A DNA stretch of 28,580 bases from Lingula anatina (taxonomy: Eukaryota; Brachiopoda; Lingulata; Lingulida; Lingulidae): positions 1 to 28,580 of the forward strand of contig NW_019773776.1 of assembly GCF_001039355.2 (NCBI RefSeq), read 5' to 3'. The notes under the pieces are model-generated. The model saw only the letters and a list, made by a program, of their open reading frames with translations, did no database searches and was not told where the DNA came from. Numbering within the stretch: the first letter of the stretch is position 1; each line of letters begins with the position of its first letter. The translations under genes were made by a program, and so were the position numbers. Of the stretch, positions 1 through 22,074 are shown piece after piece.

Positions 1-154
1 TTATATTACTGATATTACAGGCAATGTTTAATTAAAGTGATATTGCCAAGGGTGAACAACACTCTTGTATGTAAGGTGCATGTAATATCCAACTAATGAG
101 AACGCAATCAGAGTATATTGATACTAAAAGTGTTCACTTCTTGTCTTGTTGTAG
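1..154 (+). other. 3' end of an upstream intron
   Basis: AT-rich non-coding sequence ending in a pyrimidine-rich stretch and TAG at 152-154, directly before the first recognisable exon. It shows that the gene continues upstream of the window. Confidence 0.85.
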
Positions 155-9439
<9,285 letters not shown>

Positions 9440-9876
9440 GTAGGAGATTTCAGTCAAAATTAGTTACACAGATCATTTGAGGAAAATGCTTGTACTGGTA
9501 AAAAAAAAACTCAGTCAGAAGTAATACATGGACCTTGAAAAATATTGTAACAAAGGGGGTCACAAGAGCCACGAATCTGCTATTTAAAATCATTAGAAAC
9601 AATGTAAACATGTGCTGCACGATCGTCTGCTATGACCGGAATCTACTTTTCTTCAATAACTTTACATTAAATCTTACCTAAGACTTCGTTTTTCCTTAGA
9701 GACATATGTCCTGGAGTTTATCCAACTAAACCCATAGGTTAATTCTTCATTTAAATCCCAAATAATGGAAATACGGCGCTAAATCTACAATACACAAGTT
9801 AGTGACACTTCCATGCAGAGCGGCCATGCTGTTAGGTCGCGACCTTCGACCTTTGACCGCAGCGCGAGCATGACGN
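9440..9876. other. Unmatched intronic sequence ending at a single-N break
   Basis: No AAA3 exon is visible here. The first part is AT-rich. Positions 9815-9875 become CpG-rich, with a 12-bp palindrome AGGTCGCGACCT (9834-9845) and repeated GACCTT/TGACC words. One N stands at 9876, immediately before the 80-bp array. It is probably a contig end, possibly inside a dispersed repeat; I do not recognise the repeat family. Confidence 0.6.
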
Positions 9877-12800
9877 GGTGTCCAGACCGTACTATGGCCC
9901 AGGCCAGGAAGTACATAGCTGACTCTATATTGTGATATATAATATTCACAGGTCCTGGTGTCCAGACCGTACTATGGCCCAGGCCAGGAAGTACATAGCT
10001 GACTCTATATTGTGATATATAATATTCACAGGTCCTGGTGTCCAGACCGTACTATGGCCCAGGCCAGGAAGTACATAGCTGACTCTATATTGTGATATAT
10101 AATATTCACAGGTCCTGGTGTCCAGACCGTACTATGGCCCAGGCCAGGAAGTACATAGCTGACTCTATATTGTGATATATAATATTCACAGGTCCTGGTG
10201 TCCAGACCGTACTATGGCCCAGGCCAGGAAGTACATAGCTGACTCTATATTGTGATATATAATATTCACAGGTCCTGGTGTCCAGACCGTACTATGGCCC
10301 AGGCCAGGAAGTACATAGCTGACTCTATATTGTGATATATAATATTCACAGGTCCTGGTGTCCAGACCGTACTATGGCCCAGGCCAGGAAGTACATAGCT
10401 GACTCTATATTGTGATATATAATATTCACAGGTCCTGGTGTCCAGACCGTACTATGGCCCAGGCCAGGAAGTACATAGCTGACTCTATATTGTGATATAT
10501 AATATTCACAGGTCCTGGTGTCCAGACCGTACTATGGCCCAGGCCAGGAAGTACATAGCTGACTCTATATTGTGATATATAATATTCACAGGTCCTGGTG
10601 TCCAGACCGTACTATGGCCCAGGCCAGGAAGTACATAGCTGACTCTATATTGTGATATATAATATTCACAGGTCCTGGTGTCCAGACCGTACTATGGCCC
10701 AGGCCAGGAAGTACATAGCTGACTCTATATTGTGATATATAATATTCACAGGTCCTGGTGTCCAGACCGTACTATGGCCCAGGCCAGGAAGTACATAGCT
10801 GACTCTATATTGTGATATATAATATTCACAGGTCCTGGTGTCCAGACCGTACTATGGCCCAGGCCAGGAAGTACATAGCTGACTCTATATTGTGATATAT
10901 AATATTCACAGGTCCTGGTGTCCAGACCGTACTATGGCCCAGGCCAGGAAGTACATAGCTGACTCTATATTGTGATATATAATATTCACAGGTCCTGGTG
11001 TCCAGACCGTACTATGGCCCAGGCCAGGAAGTACATAGCTGACTCTATATTGTGATATATAATATTCACAGGTCCTGGTGTCCAGACCGTACTATGGCCC
11101 AGGCCAGGAAGTACATAGCTGACTCTATATTGTGATATATAATATTCACAGGTCCTGGTGTCCAGACCGTACTATGGCCCAGGCCAGGAAGTACATAGCT
11201 GACTCTATATTGTGATATATAATATTCACAGGTCCTGGTGTCCAGACCGTACTATGGCCCAGGCCAGGAAGTACATAGCTGACTCTATATTGTGATATAT
11301 AATATTCACAGGTCCTGGTGTCCAGACCGTACTATGGCCCAGGCCAGGAAGTACATAGCTGACTCTATATTGTGATATATAATATTCACAGGTCCTGGTG
11401 TCCAGACCGTACTATGGCCCAGGCCAGGAAGTACATAGCTGACTCTATATTGTGATATATAATATTCACAGGTCCTGGTGTCCAGACCGTACTATGGCCC
11501 AGGCCAGGAAGTACATAGCTGACTCTATATTGTGATATATAATATTCACAGGTCCTGGTGTCCAGACCGTACTATGGCCCAGGCCAGGAAGTACATAGCT
11601 GACTCTATATTGTGATATATAATATTCACAGGTCCTGGTGTCCAGACCGTACTATGGCCCAGGCCAGGAAGTACATAGCTGACTCTATATTGTGATATAT
11701 AATATTCACAGGTCCTGGTGTCCAGACCGTACTATGGCCCAGGCCAGGAAGTACATAGCTGACTCTATATTGTGATATATAATATTCACAGGTCCTGGTG
11801 TCCAGACCGTACTATGGCCCAGGCCAGGAAGTACATAGCTGACTCTATATTGTGATATATAATATTCACAGGTCCTGGTGTCCAGACCGTACTATGGCCC
11901 AGGCCAGGAAGTACATAGCTGACTCTATATTGTGATATATAATATTCACAGGTCCTGGTGTCCAGACCGTACTATGGCCCAGGCCAGGAAGTACATAGCT
12001 GACTCTATATTGTGATATATAATATTCACAGGTCCTGGTGTCCAGACCGTACTATGGCCCAGGCCAGGAAGTACATAGCTGACTCTATATTGTGATATAT
12101 AATATTCACAGGTCCTGGTGTCCAGACCGTACTATGGCCCAGGCCAGGAAGTACATAGCTGACTCTATATTGTGATATATAATATTCACAGGTCCTGGTG
12201 TCCAGACCGTACTATGGCCCAGGCCAGGAAGTACATAGCTGACTCTATATTGTGATATATAATATTCACAGGTCCTGGTGTCCAGACCGTACTATGGCCC
12301 AGGCCAGGAAGTACATAGCTGACTCTATATTGTGATATATAATATTCACAGGTCCTGGTGTCCAGACCGTACTATGGCCCAGGCCAGGAAGTACATAGCT
12401 GACTCTATATTGTGATATATAATATTCACAGGTCCTGGTGTCCAGACCGTACTATGGCCCAGGCCAGGAAGTACATAGCTGACTCTATATTGTGATATAT
12501 AATATTCACAGGTCCTGGTGTCCAGACCGTACTATGGCCCAGGCCAGGAAGTACATAGCTGACTCTATATTGTGATATATAATATTCACAGGTCCTGGTG
12601 TCCAGACCGTACTATGGCCCAGGCCAGGAAGTACATAGCTGACTCTATATTGTGATATATAATATTCACAGGTCCTGGTGTCCAGACCGTACTATGGCCC
12701 AGGCCAGGAAGTACATAGCTGACTCTATATTGTGATATATAATATTCACAGGTCCTGGTGTCCAGACCGTACTATGGCCCAGGCCAGGAAGTACATAGCT

Positions 12801-15800
12801 GACTCTATATTGTGATATATAATATTCACAGGTCCTGGTGTCCAGACCGTACTATGGCCCAGGCCAGGAAGTACATAGCTGACTCTATATTGTGATATAT
12901 AATATTCACAGGTCCTGGTGTCCAGACCGTACTATGGCCCAGGCCAGGAAGTACATAGCTGACTCTATATTGTGATATATAATATTCACAGGTCCTGGTG
13001 TCCAGACCGTACTATGGCCCAGGCCAGGAAGTACATAGCTGACTCTATATTGTGATATATAATATTCACAGGTCCTGGTGTCCAGACCGTACTATGGCCC
13101 AGGCCAGGAAGTACATAGCTGACTCTATATTGTGATATATAATATTCACAGGTCCTGGTGTCCAGACCGTACTATGGCCCAGGCCAGGAAGTACATAGCT
13201 GACTCTATATTGTGATATATAATATTCACAGGTCCTGGTGTCCAGACCGTACTATGGCCCAGGCCAGGAAGTACATAGCTGACTCTATATTGTGATATAT
13301 AATATTCACAGGTCCTGGTGTCCAGACCGTACTATGGCCCAGGCCAGGAAGTACATAGCTGACTCTATATTGTGATATATAATATTCACAGGTCCTGGTG
13401 TCCAGACCGTACTATGGCCCAGGCCAGGAAGTACATAGCTGACTCTATATTGTGATATATAATATTCACAGGTCCTGGTGTCCAGACCGTACTATGGCCC
13501 AGGCCAGGAAGTACATAGCTGACTCTATATTGTGATATATAATATTCACAGGTCCTGGTGTCCAGACCGTACTATGGCCCAGGCCAGGAAGTACATAGCT
13601 GACTCTATATTGTGATATATAATATTCACAGGTCCTGGTGTCCAGACCGTACTATGGCCCAGGCCAGGAAGTACATAGCTGACTCTATATTGTGATATAT
13701 AATATTCACAGGTCCTGGTGTCCAGACCGTACTATGGCCCAGGCCAGGAAGTACATAGCTGACTCTATATTGTGATATATAATATTCACAGGTCCTGGTG
13801 TCCAGACCGTACTATGGCCCAGGCCAGGAAGTACATAGCTGACTCTATATTGTGATATATAATATTCACAGGTCCTGGTGTCCAGACCGTACTATGGCCC
13901 AGGCCAGGAAGTACATAGCTGACTCTATATTGTGATATATAATATTCACAGGTCCTGGTGTCCAGACCGTACTATGGCCCAGGCCAGGAAGTACATAGCT
14001 GACTCTATATTGTGATATATAATATTCACAGGTCCTGGTGTCCAGACCGTACTATGGCCCAGGCCAGGAAGTACATAGCTGACTCTATATTGTGATATAT
14101 AATATTCACAGGTCCTGGTGTCCAGACCGTACTATGGCCCAGGCCAGGAAGTACATAGCTGACTCTATATTGTGATATATAATATTCACAGGTCCTGGTG
14201 TCCAGACCGTACTATGGCCCAGGCCAGGAAGTACATAGCTGACTCTATATTGTGATATATAATATTCACAGGTCCTGGTGTCCAGACCGTACTATGGCCC
14301 AGGCCAGGAAGTACATAGCTGACTCTATATTGTGATATATAATATTCACAGGTCCTGGTGTCCAGACCGTACTATGGCCCAGGCCAGGAAGTACATAGCT
14401 GACTCTATATTGTGATATATAATATTCACAGGTCCTGGTGTCCAGACCGTACTATGGCCCAGGCCAGGAAGTACATAGCTGACTCTATATTGTGATATAT
14501 AATATTCACAGGTCCTGGTGTCCAGACCGTACTATGGCCCAGGCCAGGAAGTACATAGCTGACTCTATATTGTGATATATAATATTCACAGGTCCTGGTG
14601 TCCAGACCGTACTATGGCCCAGGCCAGGAAGTACATAGCTGACTCTATATTGTGATATATAATATTCACAGGTCCTGGTGTCCAGACCGTACTATGGCCC
14701 AGGCCAGGAAGTACATAGCTGACTCTATATTGTGATATATAATATTCACAGGTCCTGGTGTCCAGACCGTACTATGGCCCAGGCCAGGAAGTACATAGCT
14801 GACTCTATATTGTGATATATAATATTCACAGGTCCTGGTGTCCAGACCGTACTATGGCCCAGGCCAGGAAGTACATAGCTGACTCTATATTGTGATATAT
14901 AATATTCACAGGTCCTGGTGTCCAGACCGTACTATGGCCCAGGCCAGGAAGTACATAGCTGACTCTATATTGTGATATATAATATTCACAGGTCCTGGTG
15001 TCCAGACCGTACTATGGCCCAGGCCAGGAAGTACATAGCTGACTCTATATTGTGATATATAATATTCACAGGTCCTGGTGTCCAGACCGTACTATGGCCC
15101 AGGCCAGGAAGTACATAGCTGACTCTATATTGTGATATATAATATTCACAGGTCCTGGTGTCCAGACCGTACTATGGCCCAGGCCAGGAAGTACATAGCT
15201 GACTCTATATTGTGATATATAATATTCACAGGTCCTGGTGTCCAGACCGTACTATGGCCCAGGCCAGGAAGTACATAGCTGACTCTATATTGTGATATAT
15301 AATATTCACAGGTCCTGGTGTCCAGACCGTACTATGGCCCAGGCCAGGAAGTACATAGCTGACTCTATATTGTGATATATAATATTCACAGGTCCTGGTG
15401 TCCAGACCGTACTATGGCCCAGGCCAGGAAGTACATAGCTGACTCTATATTGTGATATATAATATTCACAGGTCCTGGTGTCCAGACCGTACTATGGCCC
15501 AGGCCAGGAAGTACATAGCTGACTCTATATTGTGATATATAATATTCACAGGTCCTGGTGTCCAGACCGTACTATGGCCCAGGCCAGGAAGTACATAGCT
15601 GACTCTATATTGTGATATATAATATTCACAGGTCCTGGTGTCCAGACCGTACTATGGCCCAGGCCAGGAAGTACATAGCTGACTCTATATTGTGATATAT
15701 AATATTCACAGGTCCTGGTGTCCAGACCGTACTATGGCCCAGGCCAGGAAGTACATAGCTGACTCTATATTGTGATATATAATATTCACAGGTCCTGGTG

Positions 15801-18800
15801 TCCAGACCGTACTATGGCCCAGGCCAGGAAGTACATAGCTGACTCTATATTGTGATATATAATATTCACAGGTCCTGGTGTCCAGACCGTACTATGGCCC
15901 AGGCCAGGAAGTACATAGCTGACTCTATATTGTGATATATAATATTCACAGGTCCTGGTGTCCAGACCGTACTATGGCCCAGGCCAGGAAGTACATAGCT
16001 GACTCTATATTGTGATATATAATATTCACAGGTCCTGGTGTCCAGACCGTACTATGGCCCAGGCCAGGAAGTACATAGCTGACTCTATATTGTGATATAT
16101 AATATTCACAGGTCCTGGTGTCCAGACCGTACTATGGCCCAGGCCAGGAAGTACATAGCTGACTCTATATTGTGATATATAATATTCACAGGTCCTGGTG
16201 TCCAGACCGTACTATGGCCCAGGCCAGGAAGTACATAGCTGACTCTATATTGTGATATATAATATTCACAGGTCCTGGTGTCCAGACCGTACTATGGCCC
16301 AGGCCAGGAAGTACATAGCTGACTCTATATTGTGATATATAATATTCACAGGTCCTGGTGTCCAGACCGTACTATGGCCCAGGCCAGGAAGTACATAGCT
16401 GACTCTATATTGTGATATATAATATTCACAGGTCCTGGTGTCCAGACCGTACTATGGCCCAGGCCAGGAAGTACATAGCTGACTCTATATTGTGATATAT
16501 AATATTCACAGGTCCTGGTGTCCAGACCGTACTATGGCCCAGGCCAGGAAGTACATAGCTGACTCTATATTGTGATATATAATATTCACAGGTCCTGGTG
16601 TCCAGACCGTACTATGGCCCAGGCCAGGAAGTACATAGCTGACTCTATATTGTGATATATAATATTCACAGGTCCTGGTGTCCAGACCGTACTATGGCCC
16701 AGGCCAGGAAGTACATAGCTGACTCTATATTGTGATATATAATATTCACAGGTCCTGGTGTCCAGACCGTACTATGGCCCAGGCCAGGAAGTACATAGCT
16801 GACTCTATATTGTGATATATAATATTCACAGGTCCTGGTGTCCAGACCGTACTATGGCCCAGGCCAGGAAGTACATAGCTGACTCTATATTGTGATATAT
16901 AATATTCACAGGTCCTGGTGTCCAGACCGTACTATGGCCCAGGCCAGGAAGTACATAGCTGACTCTATATTGTGATATATAATATTCACAGGTCCTGGTG
17001 TCCAGACCGTACTATGGCCCAGGCCAGGAAGTACATAGCTGACTCTATATTGTGATATATAATATTCACAGGTCCTGGTGTCCAGACCGTACTATGGCCC
17101 AGGCCAGGAAGTACATAGCTGACTCTATATTGTGATATATAATATTCACAGGTCCTGGTGTCCAGACCGTACTATGGCCCAGGCCAGGAAGTACATAGCT
17201 GACTCTATATTGTGATATATAATATTCACAGGTCCTGGTGTCCAGACCGTACTATGGCCCAGGCCAGGAAGTACATAGCTGACTCTATATTGTGATATAT
17301 AATATTCACAGGTCCTGGTGTCCAGACCGTACTATGGCCCAGGCCAGGAAGTACATAGCTGACTCTATATTGTGATATATAATATTCACAGGTCCTGGTG
17401 TCCAGACCGTACTATGGCCCAGGCCAGGAAGTACATAGCTGACTCTATATTGTGATATATAATATTCACAGGTCCTGGTGTCCAGACCGTACTATGGCCC
17501 AGGCCAGGAAGTACATAGCTGACTCTATATTGTGATATATAATATTCACAGGTCCTGGTGTCCAGACCGTACTATGGCCCAGGCCAGGAAGTACATAGCT
17601 GACTCTATATTGTGATATATAATATTCACAGGTCCTGGTGTCCAGACCGTACTATGGCCCAGGCCAGGAAGTACATAGCTGACTCTATATTGTGATATAT
17701 AATATTCACAGGTCCTGGTGTCCAGACCGTACTATGGCCCAGGCCAGGAAGTACATAGCTGACTCTATATTGTGATATATAATATTCACAGGTCCTGGTG
17801 TCCAGACCGTACTATGGCCCAGGCCAGGAAGTACATAGCTGACTCTATATTGTGATATATAATATTCACAGGTCCTGGTGTCCAGACCGTACTATGGCCC
17901 AGGCCAGGAAGTACATAGCTGACTCTATATTGTGATATATAATATTCACAGGTCCTGGTGTCCAGACCGTACTATGGCCCAGGCCAGGAAGTACATAGCT
18001 GACTCTATATTGTGATATATAATATTCACAGGTCCTGGTGTCCAGACCGTACTATGGCCCAGGCCAGGAAGTACATAGCTGACTCTATATTGTGATATAT
18101 AATATTCACAGGTCCTGGTGTCCAGACCGTACTATGGCCCAGGCCAGGAAGTACATAGCTGACTCTATATTGTGATATATAATATTCACAGGTCCTGGTG
18201 TCCAGACCGTACTATGGCCCAGGCCAGGAAGTACATAGCTGACTCTATATTGTGATATATAATATTCACAGGTCCTGGTGTCCAGACCGTACTATGGCCC
18301 AGGCCAGGAAGTACATAGCTGACTCTATATTGTGATATATAATATTCACAGGTCCTGGTGTCCAGACCGTACTATGGCCCAGGCCAGGAAGTACATAGCT
18401 GACTCTATATTGTGATATATAATATTCACAGGTCCTGGTGTCCAGACCGTACTATGGCCCAGGCCAGGAAGTACATAGCTGACTCTATATTGTGATATAT
18501 AATATTCACAGGTCCTGGTGTCCAGACCGTACTATGGCCCAGGCCAGGAAGTACATAGCTGACTCTATATTGTGATATATAATATTCACAGGTCCTGGTG
18601 TCCAGACCGTACTATGGCCCAGGCCAGGAAGTACATAGCTGACTCTATATTGTGATATATAATATTCACAGGTCCTGGTGTCCAGACCGTACTATGGCCC
18701 AGGCCAGGAAGTACATAGCTGACTCTATATTGTGATATATAATATTCACAGGTCCTGGTGTCCAGACCGTACTATGGCCCAGGCCAGGAAGTACATAGCT

Positions 18801-21800
18801 GACTCTATATTGTGATATATAATATTCACAGGTCCTGGTGTCCAGACCGTACTATGGCCCAGGCCAGGAAGTACATAGCTGACTCTATATTGTGATATAT
18901 AATATTCACAGGTCCTGGTGTCCAGACCGTACTATGGCCCAGGCCAGGAAGTACATAGCTGACTCTATATTGTGATATATAATATTCACAGGTCCTGGTG
19001 TCCAGACCGTACTATGGCCCAGGCCAGGAAGTACATAGCTGACTCTATATTGTGATATATAATATTCACAGGTCCTGGTGTCCAGACCGTACTATGGCCC
19101 AGGCCAGGAAGTACATAGCTGACTCTATATTGTGATATATAATATTCACAGGTCCTGGTGTCCAGACCGTACTATGGCCCAGGCCAGGAAGTACATAGCT
19201 GACTCTATATTGTGATATATAATATTCACAGGTCCTGGTGTCCAGACCGTACTATGGCCCAGGCCAGGAAGTACATAGCTGACTCTATATTGTGATATAT
19301 AATATTCACAGGTCCTGGTGTCCAGACCGTACTATGGCCCAGGCCAGGAAGTACATAGCTGACTCTATATTGTGATATATAATATTCACAGGTCCTGGTG
19401 TCCAGACCGTACTATGGCCCAGGCCAGGAAGTACATAGCTGACTCTATATTGTGATATATAATATTCACAGGTCCTGGTGTCCAGACCGTACTATGGCCC
19501 AGGCCAGGAAGTACATAGCTGACTCTATATTGTGATATATAATATTCACAGGTCCTGGTGTCCAGACCGTACTATGGCCCAGGCCAGGAAGTACATAGCT
19601 GACTCTATATTGTGATATATAATATTCACAGGTCCTGGTGTCCAGACCGTACTATGGCCCAGGCCAGGAAGTACATAGCTGACTCTATATTGTGATATAT
19701 AATATTCACAGGTCCTGGTGTCCAGACCGTACTATGGCCCAGGCCAGGAAGTACATAGCTGACTCTATATTGTGATATATAATATTCACAGGTCCTGGTG
19801 TCCAGACCGTACTATGGCCCAGGCCAGGAAGTACATAGCTGACTCTATATTGTGATATATAATATTCACAGGTCCTGGTGTCCAGACCGTACTATGGCCC
19901 AGGCCAGGAAGTACATAGCTGACTCTATATTGTGATATATAATATTCACAGGTCCTGGTGTCCAGACCGTACTATGGCCCAGGCCAGGAAGTACATAGCT
20001 GACTCTATATTGTGATATATAATATTCACAGGTCCTGGTGTCCAGACCGTACTATGGCCCAGGCCAGGAAGTACATAGCTGACTCTATATTGTGATATAT
20101 AATATTCACAGGTCCTGGTGTCCAGACCGTACTATGGCCCAGGCCAGGAAGTACATAGCTGACTCTATATTGTGATATATAATATTCACAGGTCCTGGTG
20201 TCCAGACCGTACTATGGCCCAGGCCAGGAAGTACATAGCTGACTCTATATTGTGATATATAATATTCACAGGTCCTGGTGTCCAGACCGTACTATGGCCC
20301 AGGCCAGGAAGTACATAGCTGACTCTATATTGTGATATATAATATTCACAGGTCCTGGTGTCCAGACCGTACTATGGCCCAGGCCAGGAAGTACATAGCT
20401 GACTCTATATTGTGATATATAATATTCACAGGTCCTGGTGTCCAGACCGTACTATGGCCCAGGCCAGGAAGTACATAGCTGACTCTATATTGTGATATAT
20501 AATATTCACAGGTCCTGGTGTCCAGACCGTACTATGGCCCAGGCCAGGAAGTACATAGCTGACTCTATATTGTGATATATAATATTCACAGGTCCTGGTG
20601 TCCAGACCGTACTATGGCCCAGGCCAGGAAGTACATAGCTGACTCTATATTGTGATATATAATATTCACAGGTCCTGGTGTCCAGACCGTACTATGGCCC
20701 AGGCCAGGAAGTACATAGCTGACTCTATATTGTGATATATAATATTCACAGGTCCTGGTGTCCAGACCGTACTATGGCCCAGGCCAGGAAGTACATAGCT
20801 GACTCTATATTGTGATATATAATATTCACAGGTCCTGGTGTCCAGACCGTACTATGGCCCAGGCCAGGAAGTACATAGCTGACTCTATATTGTGATATAT
20901 AATATTCACAGGTCCTGGTGTCCAGACCGTACTATGGCCCAGGCCAGGAAGTACATAGCTGACTCTATATTGTGATATATAATATTCACAGGTCCTGGTG
21001 TCCAGACCGTACTATGGCCCAGGCCAGGAAGTACATAGCTGACTCTATATTGTGATATATAATATTCACAGGTCCTGGTGTCCAGACCGTACTATGGCCC
21101 AGGCCAGGAAGTACATAGCTGACTCTATATTGTGATATATAATATTCACAGGTCCTGGTGTCCAGACCGTACTATGGCCCAGGCCAGGAAGTACATAGCT
21201 GACTCTATATTGTGATATATAATATTCACAGGTCCTGGTGTCCAGACCGTACTATGGCCCAGGCCAGGAAGTACATAGCTGACTCTATATTGTGATATAT
21301 AATATTCACAGGTCCTGGTGTCCAGACCGTACTATGGCCCAGGCCAGGAAGTACATAGCTGACTCTATATTGTGATATATAATATTCACAGGTCCTGGTG
21401 TCCAGACCGTACTATGGCCCAGGCCAGGAAGTACATAGCTGACTCTATATTGTGATATATAATATTCACAGGTCCTGGTGTCCAGACCGTACTATGGCCC
21501 AGGCCAGGAAGTACATAGCTGACTCTATATTGTGATATATAATATTCACAGGTCCTGGTGTCCAGACCGTACTATGGCCCAGGCCAGGAAGTACATAGCT
21601 GACTCTATATTGTGATATATAATATTCACAGGTCCTGGTGTCCAGACCGTACTATGGCCCAGGCCAGGAAGTACATAGCTGACTCTATATTGTGATATAT
21701 AATATTCACAGGTCCTGGTGTCCAGACCGTACTATGGCCCAGGCCAGGAAGTACATAGCTGACTCTATATTGTGATATATAATATTCACAGGTCCTGGTG

Positions 21801-21928
21801 TCCAGACCGTACTATGGCCCAGGCCAGGAAGTACATAGCTGACTCTATATTGTGATATATAATATTCACAGGTCCTGGTGTCCAGACCGTACTATGGCCC
21901 AGGCCAGGAAGTACATAGCTGACTCTAT
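9877..21928. repeat. Perfect 80-bp tandem array, about 150.7 copies
   Basis: The period is exactly 80 bp, so the printed lines recur every 240 bp, and I find no variant copy by eye. Each unit is 23 bp of intron end (ATTGTG...TTCACAG) joined to the first 57 bp of exon 21 (GTCCTGG...GACTCTAT). The array starts mid-unit right after the N at 9876 and runs into the real exon, diverging at 21929. There are 150 complete CACAG|G acceptors, from 9951 to 21871. Each unit has stops, and 80 is not a multiple of 3, so it cannot be a coding repeat. An assembly or gap-fill loop is the likeliest source; a real recent expansion is the alternative. Confidence 0.95.
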
Positions 21929-22074
21929 GGGGAAGAGATATGCAGATCCTGTCATCCTGAACCTAGAGGCCACCTGGGGGGAAAGTGACCCCAGAACACC
22001 TCTCATCTGTCTCCTGTCCATGGGCTCTGACCCCACCAACCAGATTGAGGGGCTGGCTAAGAAACTGCATACTG
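21872..22074 (+). CDS. DNAH8: Dynein heavy chain exon 21 (start of AAA6)
   Basis: It encodes (R)[20 protein letters not shown], then [18 protein letters not shown]. The R codon is split, so the missing previous exon must end in phase 2. I chose the acceptor TTCACAG at 21865-21871 in the last array copy. Its first 57 bases are the ones repeated in the array. It leaves in phase 1. Confidence 0.95.

Noticed and set aside
9440-9875. A hidden AAA3 exon continuing from exon 20
   Set aside because: I looked for the expected Trp-rich AAA3 lead and its P-loop on the + strand in all frames and saw neither, and no suitable acceptor with coding sequence after it.
9877-21928. CRISPR array or other repeat-spacer system
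   Set aside because: There are no variable spacers: the entire 80-bp unit is identical, it derives from a dynein exon, and the context is an animal gene.
9877-21928. Coding tandem-repeat protein
   Set aside because: The unit length is not divisible by 3, so all frames are visited every 240 bp, and TGA, TAG and TAA occur within the unit. The array has no long open frame on either strand.
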